From the NCBI RefSeq assembly GCF_019969685.1, contig NZ_JAHXYZ010000003.1, forward strand, positions 1-64,000: a stretch of DNA of 64,000 nt, given 5' to 3'. The notes beneath the pieces are model-generated. The model was given only the letters and a program-made list of their open reading frames with translations, searched no databases and had not been told where the DNA came from. The stretch comes from Microbacterium sp. EST19A (GTDB lineage Bacteria; Actinomycetota; Actinomycetes; Actinomycetales; Microbacteriaceae). Numbering within the stretch: the stretch's first letter is position 1; the number at the start of each line of letters is the position of its first letter. Both the position numbers and the translations under genes were made by a program. Positions 35,254-43,718 of this stretch are shown here, piece by piece.

Positions 35254-36791
35254 CAGCGATACCTCCCCTCGACCCACCAGCGCTCGCCGGCGCGGAAGAC
35301 GAGCCAGGCGCGGTCGTGGTCGTCGACGATCTGGAGCCGATGCCCCCGTCTGCCCCCGCCGGGTGTCCAGCGGCGCTCGTGCACGGGCCAGGGGCCTGCC
35401 CAGCCCTGCACGTCGACGCCGTCGATGCGAGCGGGCTCCTGGGAGAGGGTTCCGCGTTCGTCGATGCTGATCGTGGTGCCGTCGGCGGCGAGCACCCCGA
35501 TGGGGCGCGGCGGCAGGAAGACCTCGGCGGGGAGGGGGTCCGGCAGACTGCCCGGCCATGGGGAACGGGGATCGCGGGGCGGGACCGGCCGCTCGCCCCA
35601 GGGGGTGAGCACCTGACGATCGGCGAGCCAGCGGCCACCGGCGAGCGCGGCGGTCACCACGCCCTGATGACCCAGCATCGTCTGCACACGGGACACCGCA
35701 TGGTGCAGTCGCTCATCGGTGCCGGAGCCGAAGAGGCCGGGCTGGTGGTGGGCGGCATCGTCGACGGCCACCGGCACGATGCGCACCGCCATGATGCCGC
35801 CGAACGCGCGCGCCTCGTCGACGGGCTCCTTGGCCGACTCCCCGGCCAGTGCCTCCAGCTGCCAGCGCACGCGGTCGACGAGGTCGGAGGCGTCGAAGCA
35901 GGTCGGATGCAGCCAGGTGCGGGAGAAGACGGCACCGTTGTCGTCGGTCATGTCGATCCGCACCTCGGTGCAGACGACCGAGGCGTCTCCGAGGGCGAGA
36001 AGCACGGCATCCGCCGTCTGCCGCACGGCGAAGGCCACCTGATCGGTTCCGCCCAGCGGCGATTCGAACTCGATGTTCCGCACGAGCTCGGGGTCGGGTG
36101 GGCGAGGGATCAGCGGGCGGGAATCGGCGCCTGCGGCGAGTGCGTGCAGACGAGCGCCGTGCTCGCCGAAGCGGTCGCGCACGTCGAGGGGGGCGAGTGC
36201 CGTGAACTCACCGAGGGTGCGCACACCGAGTCGGACGAGCAGGCCCGTGATCTGCTCGTCGCGCAGCACCTGCACGGGGTAGGGGGCGAGGAACTCCTGC
36301 GAGCGCCCCGGCGGGACGACGGTGCAGGCGTCGCGGCCCCGCGCGGCGATCTCGGCGGTGAAGGGACCGTCGGCGACGCCGATGCGCACCTCGGGCAGCC
36401 CGGCCTCCGCGAGCACGGCGGCGAGGGCGGCGGCGGCCTCGGCCTCTCCGCCGTGATAGCGGGAGATGCCCCGGGCGCGGAGGATCGCGAGCCCCGGGCG
36501 CAGCAGGGTCACACCGGGGGCGTGCTTCTCGATGAGCTGCAGCACGGGGAGGAAGGCGCGTTCGTCGCGTGCGGGGTCGTGCGGGAGCACCCGCAGGGAG
36601 GCGAGGTGCCCCTGCGCGATGCGGCGGCGCTGTCCGGTGCGCACGCCGTGCTCTCTGGCCGAGGCCGTGCAGGCGACGATGGTGCCTGCCTGCACCAGGG
36701 CGGTGGGCGGATGCGGGGGCGGTCCGCCGAGAGCGGCGCGCAGCGGCCAGTCCGGGAACCACAGCACGAGGACGCGGAGCGGGGCGTTCAT
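35253..36791 (-). CDS. imuB: ImuB, Y-family polymerase-like mutasome subunit
   Basis: The 512-residue protein resembles DinB/UmuC-type polymerases (LRVLVLWFPDWPLRAA at the start, a DinB-like middle around GEFTALAPLDVRDRFG). It lacks the acidic metal ligands of active Y-family enzymes, as is usual for ImuB. It acts as an adaptor linking DnaE2 to the beta clamp; I did not identify a clear clamp-binding pentapeptide. It is flanked by ATGA overlaps with imuA and dnaE2. Confidence 0.88.
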   Translation of the reverse strand: MNAPLRVLVLWFPDWPLRAALGGPPPHPPTALVQAGTIVACTASAREHGVRTGQRRRIAQGHLASLRVLPHDPARDERAFLPVLQLIEKHAPGVTLLRPGLAILRARGISRYHGGEAEAAAALAAVLAEAGLPEVRIGVADGPFTAEIAARGRDACTVVPPGRSQEFLAPYPVQVLRDEQITGLLVRLGVRTLGEFTALAPLDVRDRFGEHGARLHALAAGADSRPLIPRPPDPELVRNIEFESPLGGTDQVAFAVRQTADAVLLALGDASVVCTEVRIDMTDDNGAVFSRTWLHPTCFDASDLVDRVRWQLEALAGESAKEPVDEARAFGGIMAVRIVPVAVDDAAHHQPGLFGSGTDERLHHAVSRVQTMLGHQGVVTAALAGGRWLADRQVLTPWGERPVPPRDPRSPWPGSLPDPLPAEVFLPPRPIGVLAADGTTISIDERGTLSQEPARIDGVDVQGWAGPWPVHERRWTPGGGRRGHRLQIVDDHDRAWLVFRAGERWWVEGRYR

Positions 36792-37618
36792 CCGGCCTCC
36801 GCCCAGTGCAGCAGCTCGGGTGGGGCGCCGTCGCCCGCCAGGGCCCGGCCGGATGCCGGTCTGCTGGATGTTGCGGGTTCGACGCCGAGCGACGGCAGCG
36901 CGGTGAGCTCCGTCGCAGCGGCCTCGATGGCTCCATGACCGCCGGGGAGCTGCACGCGCACGCTCGAAGGTCGGGGACTGTGCCGGGTGGTGGCGGTCAC
37001 CGTCACCGTGCAGTCGGAGAGCAGTCCCCAGCCCGCGCCGAGACCGTGCCAGTGCGGGTCGTGGATGCGGATCGTGCCCTCGCTCTGCGGCCATCTCTCC
37101 GCTCCGCCCGATCCCGCGGCGGGATTCTCCGTGACGAGCAGCGTGCACCCGCGGTCGCGCAGACGCGCGCTCAGACGGGAGACATCGGCATCACGCGCCC
37201 TGCTGCCGGGGTTCACGACGATGAGTGGGACGACCTCGGCCAGAGCGGAGGTCGCCGCGAGCCAGCGCTCGCCGGGTGCGGGCACGAGGATGAGGCGCGC
37301 CAGGTCGATGCCGAAGGCGGCGGCCGCTTCGACGCCGAGCGTGGGCATGCCGACCACCGCGCACCAGTGCCCCTTCTTGGAGGCCGCGCTGAGCAGAGCG
37401 AGCACGAGACTCGGCGAGGGGGAGACGGTGTAGGCGGTGCCGGTCTGGAGTCCCTCTTCCGGCAGCAGCGCGCTGAGGGAGGGGTCGAGCGGGAGCAGCG
37501 CGTGCTCGCTGCGACGCCGCTGCATCCTGCTGATCTCGCGGCGCAGACGCAGCACCTCTCCGGCGCGGGTATCGCTGGTCGGAGAGAGCGCGGTCACCGC
37601 ATCGAGCCCGATCCCCAT
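36788..37618 (-). CDS. imuA: ImuA', RecA-like mutasome subunit
   Basis: The 276-residue protein is the third mutasome component, related to RecA/SulA-like ImuA proteins. The Walker region is poorly conserved (YTVSPSPSLVLALLSAASKKGHW), and LIVVNPGS follows. The ATG at 37618 was chosen because GAGGATGG precedes it and a LexA-like box lies 10 bp upstream; a start at 37732 would run through this box. It heads the operon imuA-imuB-dnaE2. Confidence 0.82.
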   Translation of the reverse strand: MGIGLDAVTALSPTSDTRAGEVLRLRREISRMQRRRSEHALLPLDPSLSALLPEEGLQTGTAYTVSPSPSLVLALLSAASKKGHWCAVVGMPTLGVEAAAAFGIDLARLILVPAPGERWLAATSALAEVVPLIVVNPGSRARDADVSRLSARLRDRGCTLLVTENPAAGSGGAERWPQSEGTIRIHDPHWHGLGAGWGLLSDCTVTVTATTRHSPRPSSVRVQLPGGHGAIEAAATELTALPSLGVEPATSSRPASGRALAGDGAPPELLHWAEAG

Positions 37619-37628
37619 GCATCCATCC

Positions 37629-37644
37629 TCGAAGATATGTACGA
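37629..37644 (-). promoter_or_regulatory. Degenerate LexA box at imuA
   Basis: TCGAAGATATGTACGA differs at two of twelve defined positions from TCGAAC-N4-GTTCGA. It lies 10 bp upstream of the imuA ATG. Mutasome operons are standard LexA targets, which raises the likelihood that it is functional. Confidence 0.5.
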
Positions 37645-37751
37645 ATAAAGCAAGTGGCACTGACGACGCTAGTTCGTACATCGGACATCCCGGAACCGTC
37701 CGCCGAGCAACGGTTATCCACACCCCCGGCACGCGGCATCCGCGGATCTCC

Positions 37752-37757
37752 TAACCT
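37752..37757 (+). promoter_or_regulatory. -10 element, leaderless type
   Basis: TAACCT lies 6 bp before the prepilin peptidase ATG at 37764. Confidence 0.45.
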
Positions 37758-37763
37758 GCCGGG

Positions 37764-38234
37764 ATGGATCCCCGGCTCGCGCTCGTCGCCCTCGCGCACG
37801 GTGCGCTGCTGGGGGTCGGAGGATGGCTGATCGTGATCGACGTCCGCACGCACCGCCTCCCGAATCGGATCGTGCTGCCGACCCTGGCGGCGCTGATCGC
37901 GCTCGTCGTGATCGATGCCGTGGTCACGGGGGAGAGCGGTGCGATGGTCCGCGCCCTGCTCGGCATGCTCGTCCTCGGCGGGTTCTACGCCCTGCTCCGG
38001 CTGATCAGCCGATCGGGCATGGGCGGCGGTGATGTGAAGCTCGCCGCCGTGATCGGCCTGGTCCTGGCGTGGCACGGCTGGTCGGAGCTCGTGGTCGGTG
38101 CGGCCTCCGCCTTCGTGCTCGGATCCCTATACGCCCTCGCGCTGGTCCTCCTGCGGCGCGCGGACGGCACGACCCGCATCGCGTTCGGCCCGTGGATGAT
38201 CGCGGGTGCCGTGTTCGGCGTCTTCATCGGGTGA
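37764..38234 (+). CDS. Prepilin peptidase, A24 family (CpaA/TadV type)
   Basis: The 156-residue membrane protein is an aspartic prepilin peptidase without the methylase zinc domain. The catalytic Asp26 is in VIDVRTHRLPN and Asp90 in GMGGGDVKLAA. About five hydrophobic segments are visible. It would process Tad/Flp-type pilins or pseudopilins, but no pilus genes are in this window. Confidence 0.87.
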   Translation: MDPRLALVALAHGALLGVGGWLIVIDVRTHRLPNRIVLPTLAALIALVVIDAVVTGESGAMVRALLGMLVLGGFYALLRLISRSGMGGGDVKLAAVIGLVLAWHGWSELVVGAASAFVLGSLYALALVLLRRADGTTRIAFGPWMIAGAVFGVFIG

Positions 38235-38239
38235 GGGGC

Positions 38240-38245
38240 TACGCT
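38240..38245 (+). promoter_or_regulatory. -10 element, leaderless type
   Basis: TACGCT lies 6 bp before the ATG at 38252. Confidence 0.45.
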
Positions 38246-38251
38246 GAACGC

Positions 38252-38467
38252 ATGGCACTCGCACGACTTCACGGCGGCCCGCTCGACGGGCAGATCATCC
38301 CTCTCGGCGACGCGGACGACAAGCTGATCGTCCCCTACAGCGAGACGCAGGTGGTGTACAACCGCCGCGGCGAGCCCCAGAACACGGGGCCGGAAGACGG
38401 TCCCACCGAGATCGACTACTGGTTCGACGAAGCCCTCGAGGACCTCACGCTCAACGATGACGACTGA
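38252..38467 (+). CDS. Small conserved hypothetical protein
   Basis: This is a 71-residue soluble acidic protein beginning MALARLHGGPLDGQIIPLGD, a pattern I associate with small uncharacterised actinobacterial proteins. It has no known domain. The HGGPLDGQ motif and VVYNRRGEPQ are its distinctive parts. It overlaps the CYTH gene by 11 bp, so the two are likely co-translated. Confidence 0.65.
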   Translation: MALARLHGGPLDGQIIPLGDADDKLIVPYSETQVVYNRRGEPQNTGPEDGPTEIDYWFDEALEDLTLNDDD

Positions 38468-39074
38468 GCCGTCTCGCACGGTCGAGGTCGAGCGCAAGTA
38501 CGACGTCGATGTCGAGACGCCGCTTCCGGACTGGAACGCGGTACCGGGCGTCGATGCGGTGTCGAGCGGAGAGGCCAGGGCGCTGGACGCCCGCTACTTC
38601 GACACCGTGGACGGGGCGCTCGCCCGCTCCGGAGTCGCGCTCCGTCGTCGCACCGGAGGTCCTGATGAGGGCTGGCACGTCAAGGGCCCGCGGGAGGGCG
38701 ACGGACGTCTCGAGCTCGGCTGGCCGCTCGCGGACGGTGACGAGCTCCCGGATGCCGTCGCCGAGACCGTCTCCACCTGGACGACCGAGCCTCTGACCCC
38801 TCTCGCCCGGATCGAGAACGACCGCACCGCGTACCTGCTCACAGGGCAGGACGGGGTCGTGGCGGAGTTCGTCGACGACCGGGTGCGCGCGACCGATCTC
38901 CGTCGTGGCACGCAGCGCGAATGGAGGGAGTGGGAGATGGAGCTCGGTCCGGCGGCACCCGCCGACGAGGCAGGCCGCGAGGAGTTCTTCGCCGCTGTCG
39001 AACGGGCCGTGCGCGCCGCGGGAGGCCGTGACGCCTCCTCCGGATCCAAGCTCGCCCGTGCGCTCGGATCCTGA
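38457..39074 (+). CDS. CYTH-domain phosphohydrolase-like protein
   Basis: The 205-residue protein opens with VEVERKY, the ExExK signature of the CYTH superfamily (Glu10, Glu12, Lys14). The rows of charged residues expected in the triphosphate tunnel follow (ALRRRTGG, WHVKGPREGDGRLE, ARIENDRTAY, DDRVRATDLR). Members hydrolyse inorganic triphosphate or thiamine triphosphate, or make cAMP; the actual reaction is not visible. No CHAD domain is attached. Confidence 0.85.
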   Translation: MTTEPSRTVEVERKYDVDVETPLPDWNAVPGVDAVSSGEARALDARYFDTVDGALARSGVALRRRTGGPDEGWHVKGPREGDGRLELGWPLADGDELPDAVAETVSTWTTEPLTPLARIENDRTAYLLTGQDGVVAEFVDDRVRATDLRRGTQREWREWEMELGPAAPADEAGREEFFAAVERAVRAAGGRDASSGSKLARALGS

Positions 39075-39137
39075 TCGGATGTCGACGCCGCGCGCAACCC
39101 CGTTCCGGCGCAGCTCGGCGCGTGCTTGAGTGACAGC

Positions 39138-40304
39138 ATGAGCCGACCGCCTGTGCTTCGATCGCTGCAGACGATCGTCCCCGACACCGTCCTCCACCAG
39201 GACGAGGTGCGCGACATCTTCGCCGCGCAGCCCGATCTCGGGCGGCTGGCGCAGCGGATCGTGTCGACGTCGTTCAACGTGTCGGGCATCGACACCCGGC
39301 ACACGGTGATCGACGAGCTCTCTCAGGACTCGCAGACCCCAGAAACCGACCCGGTGTTCTACGACCGTCGATCCGGCGCGCTTCTCGCACCCGGAACGAG
39401 GGCCCGCAACGATGTCTACACGCGTGAGGCGGGTCGGCTCTTCGTCGACGTGGCGCGCCTGGCTCTCGATGCCGACCCCGACCTCGAAGCGGCGGACGTG
39501 ACGCACGTCATCACCGCGTCGTGCACCGGTTTCCACGCGCCCGGCCCGGAGTACGAGATCGTGCGGGCGCTCGGGCTCTCCGACAGTGTGCAGCGCTACC
39601 ACCTCGGCTTCATGGGCTGCTACGCGTCGATGCCCGCGCTCCGTGCCGCGAGCCAGTTCTGCGCCGCCGACGAGAACGCCGTCGTGCTGGTCGTCAGCGT
39701 CGAGCTCTGCACGCTGCACCTGCGGTCTTCCGAGGACCCCGACACGATCGTCGCCTCCTCGCTGTTCGCGGACGGCGCGGCGGCGGGCATCGTGACCGCG
39801 CGTGATCTGCCGTCACCGGTCACCGGTCTGCGCCTCGACCGCTTCCACACCGCGATCGCGCCGGAGGGCGAGAAGGCCATGGCCTGGACGATCGGCGACA
39901 CCGGGTTCGAGATGATCCTCGCGACGACCGTGCCGCAGATCATCGGCGACACGATCATCGGCGCCATGCGACCGCTCTACGCTCCCGAAGACGACCTGGT
40001 CGGAGCCTTCGATGAGGGGGCCGTCGGCGGAGAGGTCGAGCACTGGGCGATCCATCCGGGAGGGCGCAGCATCCTCGATCGCGTGCAGGAGAAGCTGCAC
40101 CTCACCGACGTGCAGCTGCACCCGGCCAGGGAGGTGCTGCGCGAGTACGGCAACATGTCGAGCGCGACCGTGCTCTTCGTGCTCAAGCGCATCCTCGAGG
40201 AGGAGGGCGCCCAGGTCGGTGATCGCGTGTCGGCGATGGCCTTCGGACCCGGCCTCACGGCCGAGAGCGCGCTGATGACCGTGACCGCCCCCGCGGAGTC
40301 ATGA
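39138..40304 (+). CDS. Type III polyketide synthase
   Basis: The 388-residue chalcone-synthase-like enzyme has the complete catalytic triad: Cys161 in GFMGCYASMPAL, His near 305 in HWAIHPGG, and Asn near 339 in EYGNMSSATV. Such enzymes in actinobacteria make alkylresorcinols or pyrones from fatty acyl starters and malonyl-CoA. The ATG at 39138 was chosen; a TTG at 39126 is in frame. Its stop overlaps a methyltransferase gene (ATGA). Confidence 0.9.
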   Translation: MSRPPVLRSLQTIVPDTVLHQDEVRDIFAAQPDLGRLAQRIVSTSFNVSGIDTRHTVIDELSQDSQTPETDPVFYDRRSGALLAPGTRARNDVYTREAGRLFVDVARLALDADPDLEAADVTHVITASCTGFHAPGPEYEIVRALGLSDSVQRYHLGFMGCYASMPALRAASQFCAADENAVVLVVSVELCTLHLRSSEDPDTIVASSLFADGAAAGIVTARDLPSPVTGLRLDRFHTAIAPEGEKAMAWTIGDTGFEMILATTVPQIIGDTIIGAMRPLYAPEDDLVGAFDEGAVGGEVEHWAIHPGGRSILDRVQEKLHLTDVQLHPAREVLREYGNMSSATVLFVLKRILEEEGAQVGDRVSAMAFGPGLTAESALMTVTAPAES

Positions 40305-41011
40305 CGCGCGGACTCTCGGTTCGGGACGTCGACGTCCGCGAACTGATGGACGACCCGCAGGCTGATGAGCGGATGCTGGCGCGCACATACGGACGCTTCG
40401 GATTCATCAACGCCGTGGTCTCGCGGCCGGGACGGATCTACCGGCGCGACATCAGGCCGCGCGCGGCGGGAGCGAGACCGCTGCGCATCCTCGACATCGG
40501 TGCGGGCGGCGGGGATCTGTGCCGGTTCCTCGCCGGACGTCTCCGTCACGACGGGATCGAGGCGGAGATCACGGCCCTCGACTCCGATGAGCGCGCGATC
40601 CGCTGGGCCGCCGCGCACGACCGCGGTGCCGGGGTGCGATACCGCTGCGCCCTGTCGACGGAACTCGCGGATGCGGGGGAGACGTTCGACGTCGTGCTCT
40701 CCAACCACGTGCTGCACCATCTCGACGACCGGGAGCTGCGGACCGTACTCGACGACTCCCGGCGACTGCTCGCGCCCGGAGGGCTGGCGGCCCATCATGA
40801 CATCGCCCGCGGACGCGCGGCGTACGCATCGTTCGCCGCGGTCACGGGACTCCTGTCCCGGAATCTCCTGGCGGATTCGTTCATCCGCGTGGACGGGCTC
40901 CTCAGCATCCGCCGCTCGTACACGGCGACGGAACTCGCCGCGATCGTCACGCCGGACTGGGAGGTCCGCAGAGGCGTTCCCGCACGGGTGGAGCTGCGGC
41001 TGGAACTCTGA
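40301..41011 (+). CDS. Class I SAM-dependent methyltransferase of the polyketide pair
   Basis: The 236-residue protein has a clear SAM motif LDIGAGGGDLCRFLAG (about 64-79), followed by LDSDERAI, VVLSNHVLHHL and LAPGGLAAHHD. It is translated together with the type III polyketide synthase and most likely methylates its product, as in alkylresorcinol-like clusters. The monooxygenase that often completes such clusters is absent here. It converges on lpd, with a shared hairpin between. Confidence 0.85.
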   Translation: MTRGLSVRDVDVRELMDDPQADERMLARTYGRFGFINAVVSRPGRIYRRDIRPRAAGARPLRILDIGAGGGDLCRFLAGRLRHDGIEAEITALDSDERAIRWAAAHDRGAGVRYRCALSTELADAGETFDVVLSNHVLHHLDDRELRTVLDDSRRLLAPGGLAAHHDIARGRAAYASFAAVTGLLSRNLLADSFIRVDGLLSIRRSYTATELAAIVTPDWEVRRGVPARVELRLEL

Positions 41012-41015
41012 CGCC

Positions 41016-41057
41016 GGAAGGCCCCGGCTCTCTTCGAAAAGGGAACCGGGGCCTTCC
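41016..41057. terminator. Hairpin between convergent methyltransferase and lpd genes
   Basis: GGAAGGCCCCGG pairs with CCGGGGCCTTCC across an 18-base loop. The stem is 12 bp, GC-rich and lacks a T tract, so it may work in both directions but less sharply than a classical intrinsic terminator. Confidence 0.65.
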
Positions 41058-41074
41058 TGCGACCGACCGTGTGG

Positions 41075-42472
41075 TCAGAAGTTGATCATGTGACCTGCGA
41101 GGCCGTGGAAGCCCTCCTGCAGCGCCTCCGACAGCGTCGGGTGGGTGTGCACGTTGCGGGCCAGCTCGAGAGCCGTGAGGTCCCACTTCTGCGCGAGGGT
41201 CAGCTCCGGCAGGAGCTCCGCGACATCGGGGCCGATCATGTGGGCGCCGATGAGCTCGAGGTGCTCGGCGTCGGCGATGAGCTTCACGAAGCCGACGGGC
41301 TCGCCGAGGCCGTGCGCCTTGCCGTTGGCCATGAACGGGAAGCTGACGACCTTGATGTCGCGGCCCTCGTCCTTGGCCTGCTGCTCGGTGAGGCCGAACG
41401 AGGCGACCTGCGGCGAGCAGAACGTCGCGCGGGGCATCATGCGGTAGTCGCCGAGGGTCATGGTCTCGGCCTTGCCGATCGTCTCGGCCGCAACGACGCC
41501 CTGCGCTTCGGCGACGTGGGCGAGCTGCAGCTTCGCGGTGACGTCGCCGATCGCGTAGATGCCCTCGACGTTCGTGCGCATGTGGTCGTCGATGTCGATC
41601 GCGCCGCGCTCGGTGAGCTTGACGCCGGTCGCGTCGAGTCCGAAGCCCTCGGTGTTCGGGGCGAAGCCGACCGACATGAGCACCTTGTCGGCCTCGATCG
41701 ACGCCTGCTGGCCGTCTTTGCCCGTGTAGGTGACGGTGACCGAGGAGCCGTTGTCGACGACCGTCTCGACCTTGGTCGAGGTGAGGATGTCGACGCCGTA
41801 GTTCTTGTACTGCTTCGTGATCTCCTTCGACACGTCGGCATCCTCGTTGGGGAGGGCGCGGTCGAGGAACTCGATGATCGTGACCTTCGTGCCGTAGTTC
41901 GTCATCACGTAGGCGAACTCCATGCCGATGGCGCCGGCGCCGACGATGACGATCGACTTCGGCAGCTCACGGCTGAGGATCTGCTCCTCGTACGTGACGA
42001 TGTTCTCGCTCAGCTCGACACCCGGCAGCAGGCGCACGCGCGAGCCGGTCGCGATGATCGCGTTGTCGAACGTGACCTCTTCCGTCGAGCCGTCTGCCTT
42101 CGCGACCGAGATCGCCTTCGGGCCGGTGAAGGTGCCGCGACCGTCGTACTCGGTCACCTTGTTCTTCTTCATCAGGAAGTGGATGCCCTTGACGCGCCCG
42201 TCGGCGACCACGCGGCTGCGGTCGAACGCCTTGCCGTAGTCGATCGTGAACTCACCCGAGATGCCGAAGAAGTCGGCCTTGTGGTTCAGGGTGTGCGCCA
42301 GCTCCGCGTTCTTGAGGAGCGCCTTGGAGGGGATGCAGCCGACGTTGAGGCAGACACCGCCCCAGTACTTCTCTTCGATGATGGCCGTGGAGAGGCCGAG
42401 CTGTGCGCTGCGGACAGCGGCGACGTATCCACCAGGACCGGCACCGAGGATGACGACATCGTAATGGGGCAT
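41075..42472 (-). CDS. lpd: Dihydrolipoyl dehydrogenase
   Basis: The 465-residue flavoprotein is the E3 of 2-oxoacid dehydrogenase complexes. It has the FAD motif GAGPGG (10-15), the redox disulfide CLNVGC (Cys41, Cys46), the NAD motif GAGAIGMEF, and the C-terminal HTHPTLSE with the catalytic His. It is close to garA, whose product controls 2-oxoglutarate dehydrogenase, a sensible association. Its -10 (TAGGCT) includes the stop codon of the copC-like gene upstream. Confidence 0.95.
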   Translation of the reverse strand: MPHYDVVILGAGPGGYVAAVRSAQLGLSTAIIEEKYWGGVCLNVGCIPSKALLKNAELAHTLNHKADFFGISGEFTIDYGKAFDRSRVVADGRVKGIHFLMKKNKVTEYDGRGTFTGPKAISVAKADGSTEEVTFDNAIIATGSRVRLLPGVELSENIVTYEEQILSRELPKSIVIVGAGAIGMEFAYVMTNYGTKVTIIEFLDRALPNEDADVSKEITKQYKNYGVDILTSTKVETVVDNGSSVTVTYTGKDGQQASIEADKVLMSVGFAPNTEGFGLDATGVKLTERGAIDIDDHMRTNVEGIYAIGDVTAKLQLAHVAEAQGVVAAETIGKAETMTLGDYRMMPRATFCSPQVASFGLTEQQAKDEGRDIKVVSFPFMANGKAHGLGEPVGFVKLIADAEHLELIGAHMIGPDVAELLPELTLAQKWDLTALELARNVHTHPTLSEALQEGFHGLAGHMINF

Positions 42473-42478
42473 GCGTTA

Positions 42479-42484
42479 AGCCTA
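42479..42484 (-). promoter_or_regulatory. -10 element of lpd, leaderless type
   Basis: TAGGCT on the minus strand is 6 bp before the lpd ATG. Its first three bases are the TAG stop of the copC-like gene. Confidence 0.5.
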
Positions 42485-43132
42485 TCGCTCCGGGGAGGGG
42501 TCGGAATCGGCGTCGGGGCCGCTCCGTCGCCCGCGGACCGAGAGCCAGACCACCAGGGCCACGATGATCAGGATGCCGACGATGGAGACGACCCAGATCC
42601 ACGTGGTGGAACCCGATCCCGCGTCCGCGTCCGGGGCCGGGGTGGTCGTCGCGTCGGGTGCCTCGGATGCCGCTTCGCTGGGTGCCGCGCTGGTCGGTGC
42701 GGCGCTGGGCTGCTCGGAGGGTGCGGCCTCGGAGCCTGTCGTGACGGTGAAGTAGTACTCGTCGGAGGTCGGGTGCCCGTCGCTCGAGACGACCTTCCAG
42801 ATCACGTGGTACTGACCGGCGGGAGCGGAGGACACGAGCGGTTGCGTCACCACGGCGCCGTCGACGGTCGCCGGACCGTCGGTGACCGTGTTCCCCTCGG
42901 GGTCGGTCACCACGACCTCGGTCGCTCCTTCGCCCTCGATCAGTTTCGCGCTGAAGGTGAGAGTCAGCTCGGCGGGCAGCACGTCGACCGAGCTGTCGGC
43001 CGCGGGCGACGACGAGACGAGCGCGTCGTGGGCGGATGCCGAGAGCGGGGAGAACAGAACGAGGAAGGCGGCGAGGAGGGTCGCGGCGAGAGCGACGGGC
43101 GCGGCGGAGCGGCGCAGGGCTGTGGTCTTCAC
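42482..43132 (-). CDS. CopC-domain secreted, membrane-anchored protein
   Basis: The 216-residue protein has a signal peptide (about 1-34, ending SASA), then a CopC domain beginning HDALVSSSPA, whose N-terminal His binds copper. The region SSDGHPTSDEYYFTV holds the second conserved His. A Ser/Ala/Pro linker precedes a C-terminal membrane helix (about 170-195). It probably handles copper outside the cell. The GTG start has TAGGCT 6 bp upstream. No CopD-like partner is in the window. Confidence 0.88.
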   Translation of the reverse strand: MKTTALRRSAAPVALAATLLAAFLVLFSPLSASAHDALVSSSPAADSSVDVLPAELTLTFSAKLIEGEGATEVVVTDPEGNTVTDGPATVDGAVVTQPLVSSAPAGQYHVIWKVVSSDGHPTSDEYYFTVTTGSEAAPSEQPSAAPTSAAPSEAASEAPDATTTPAPDADAGSGSTTWIWVVSIVGILIIVALVVWLSVRGRRSGPDADSDPSPER

Positions 43133-43138
43133 AGGTCC

Positions 43139-43144
43139 AGCCTA
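43139..43144 (-). promoter_or_regulatory. -10 element, leaderless type
   Basis: TAGGCT on the minus strand is 6 bp before the GTG of the copC-like gene at 43132. Confidence 0.5.
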
Positions 43145-43207
43145 GGAATCGCCGGTATGTGATGGCTGAGTATGAACGCGGCCTCCCGCGAGCCCCTCGG
43201 CATCCGT

Positions 43208-43213
43208 TAGTCT
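43208..43213 (+). promoter_or_regulatory. -10 element of the garA-like gene
   Basis: TAGTCT lies 19 bp before the GTG at 43233, with CCAGGAGGG as a strong ribosome-binding site between them. Confidence 0.45.
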
Positions 43214-43232
43214 GGACAACCAGGAGGGCACA

Positions 43233-43718
43233 GTGACTGACAGCGACAGCCGACCGGCCGGAGAAGCCGCGATCCACCGCTCTGGCGAGCAGAAACACGA
43301 CGTGACGCAGACGTTCGGGCACGATTCGGACCTGTCGTTCGTGCCGTTCGGTGTGGAGCTCACCGACGTCGAGCAGACCGCGATCGCGGCACTGCCGACG
43401 GGATCGGCCCTGTTGCTGGTCCGCTCCGGTGCTCTCGCGGGCGCCCGGTATCTTCTCGACACCGACGTGACCACCGTGGGGCGACACCCCGAGGCCGACA
43501 TCTTCTTCGATGACGTCACCGTCTCGCGCCGCCATGCGGAGATCACTCGCACCGGCGCGACGTTCGAGATCATCGACCAGCGCTCGCTCAACGGCACGTA
43601 CGTGAACGGCGAGCGGGTCGACCGCAGCCCGTTGATCGACGGCTCCGAGCTCCGCGTCGGCAAGTTCCGTCTGAACTTCTTCGCCTCGCCCCACGACCGT
43701 CAGGCGGCGAACGCCTGA
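43233..43718 (+). CDS. garA: FHA-domain regulator, GarA/OdhI-like
   Basis: The 161-residue protein has a C-terminal FHA domain (TTVGRHPEADIFFDD, SRRHAEI, LNGTYVNGERV) after a flexible N-terminus with Thr25 and Thr27 in DVTQTFG, the position where GarA/OdhI is phosphorylated by PASTA kinases. Unphosphorylated GarA inhibits 2-oxoglutarate dehydrogenase and alters glutamate metabolism. A PASTA kinase and lpd lie in the same window. It overlaps ftsR by one base (TGATG). Confidence 0.88.
   Translation: MTDSDSRPAGEAAIHRSGEQKHDVTQTFGHDSDLSFVPFGVELTDVEQTAIAALPTGSALLLVRSGALAGARYLLDTDVTTVGRHPEADIFFDDVTVSRRHAEITRTGATFEIIDQRSLNGTYVNGERVDRSPLIDGSELRVGKFRLNFFASPHDRQAANA

Noticed and set aside
41016..41057. 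GC-rich hairpin considered as a riboswitch or attenuator
   Set aside because: It lies between two convergent genes downstream of both, with no coding region after it in either direction, so termination is the simpler explanation.
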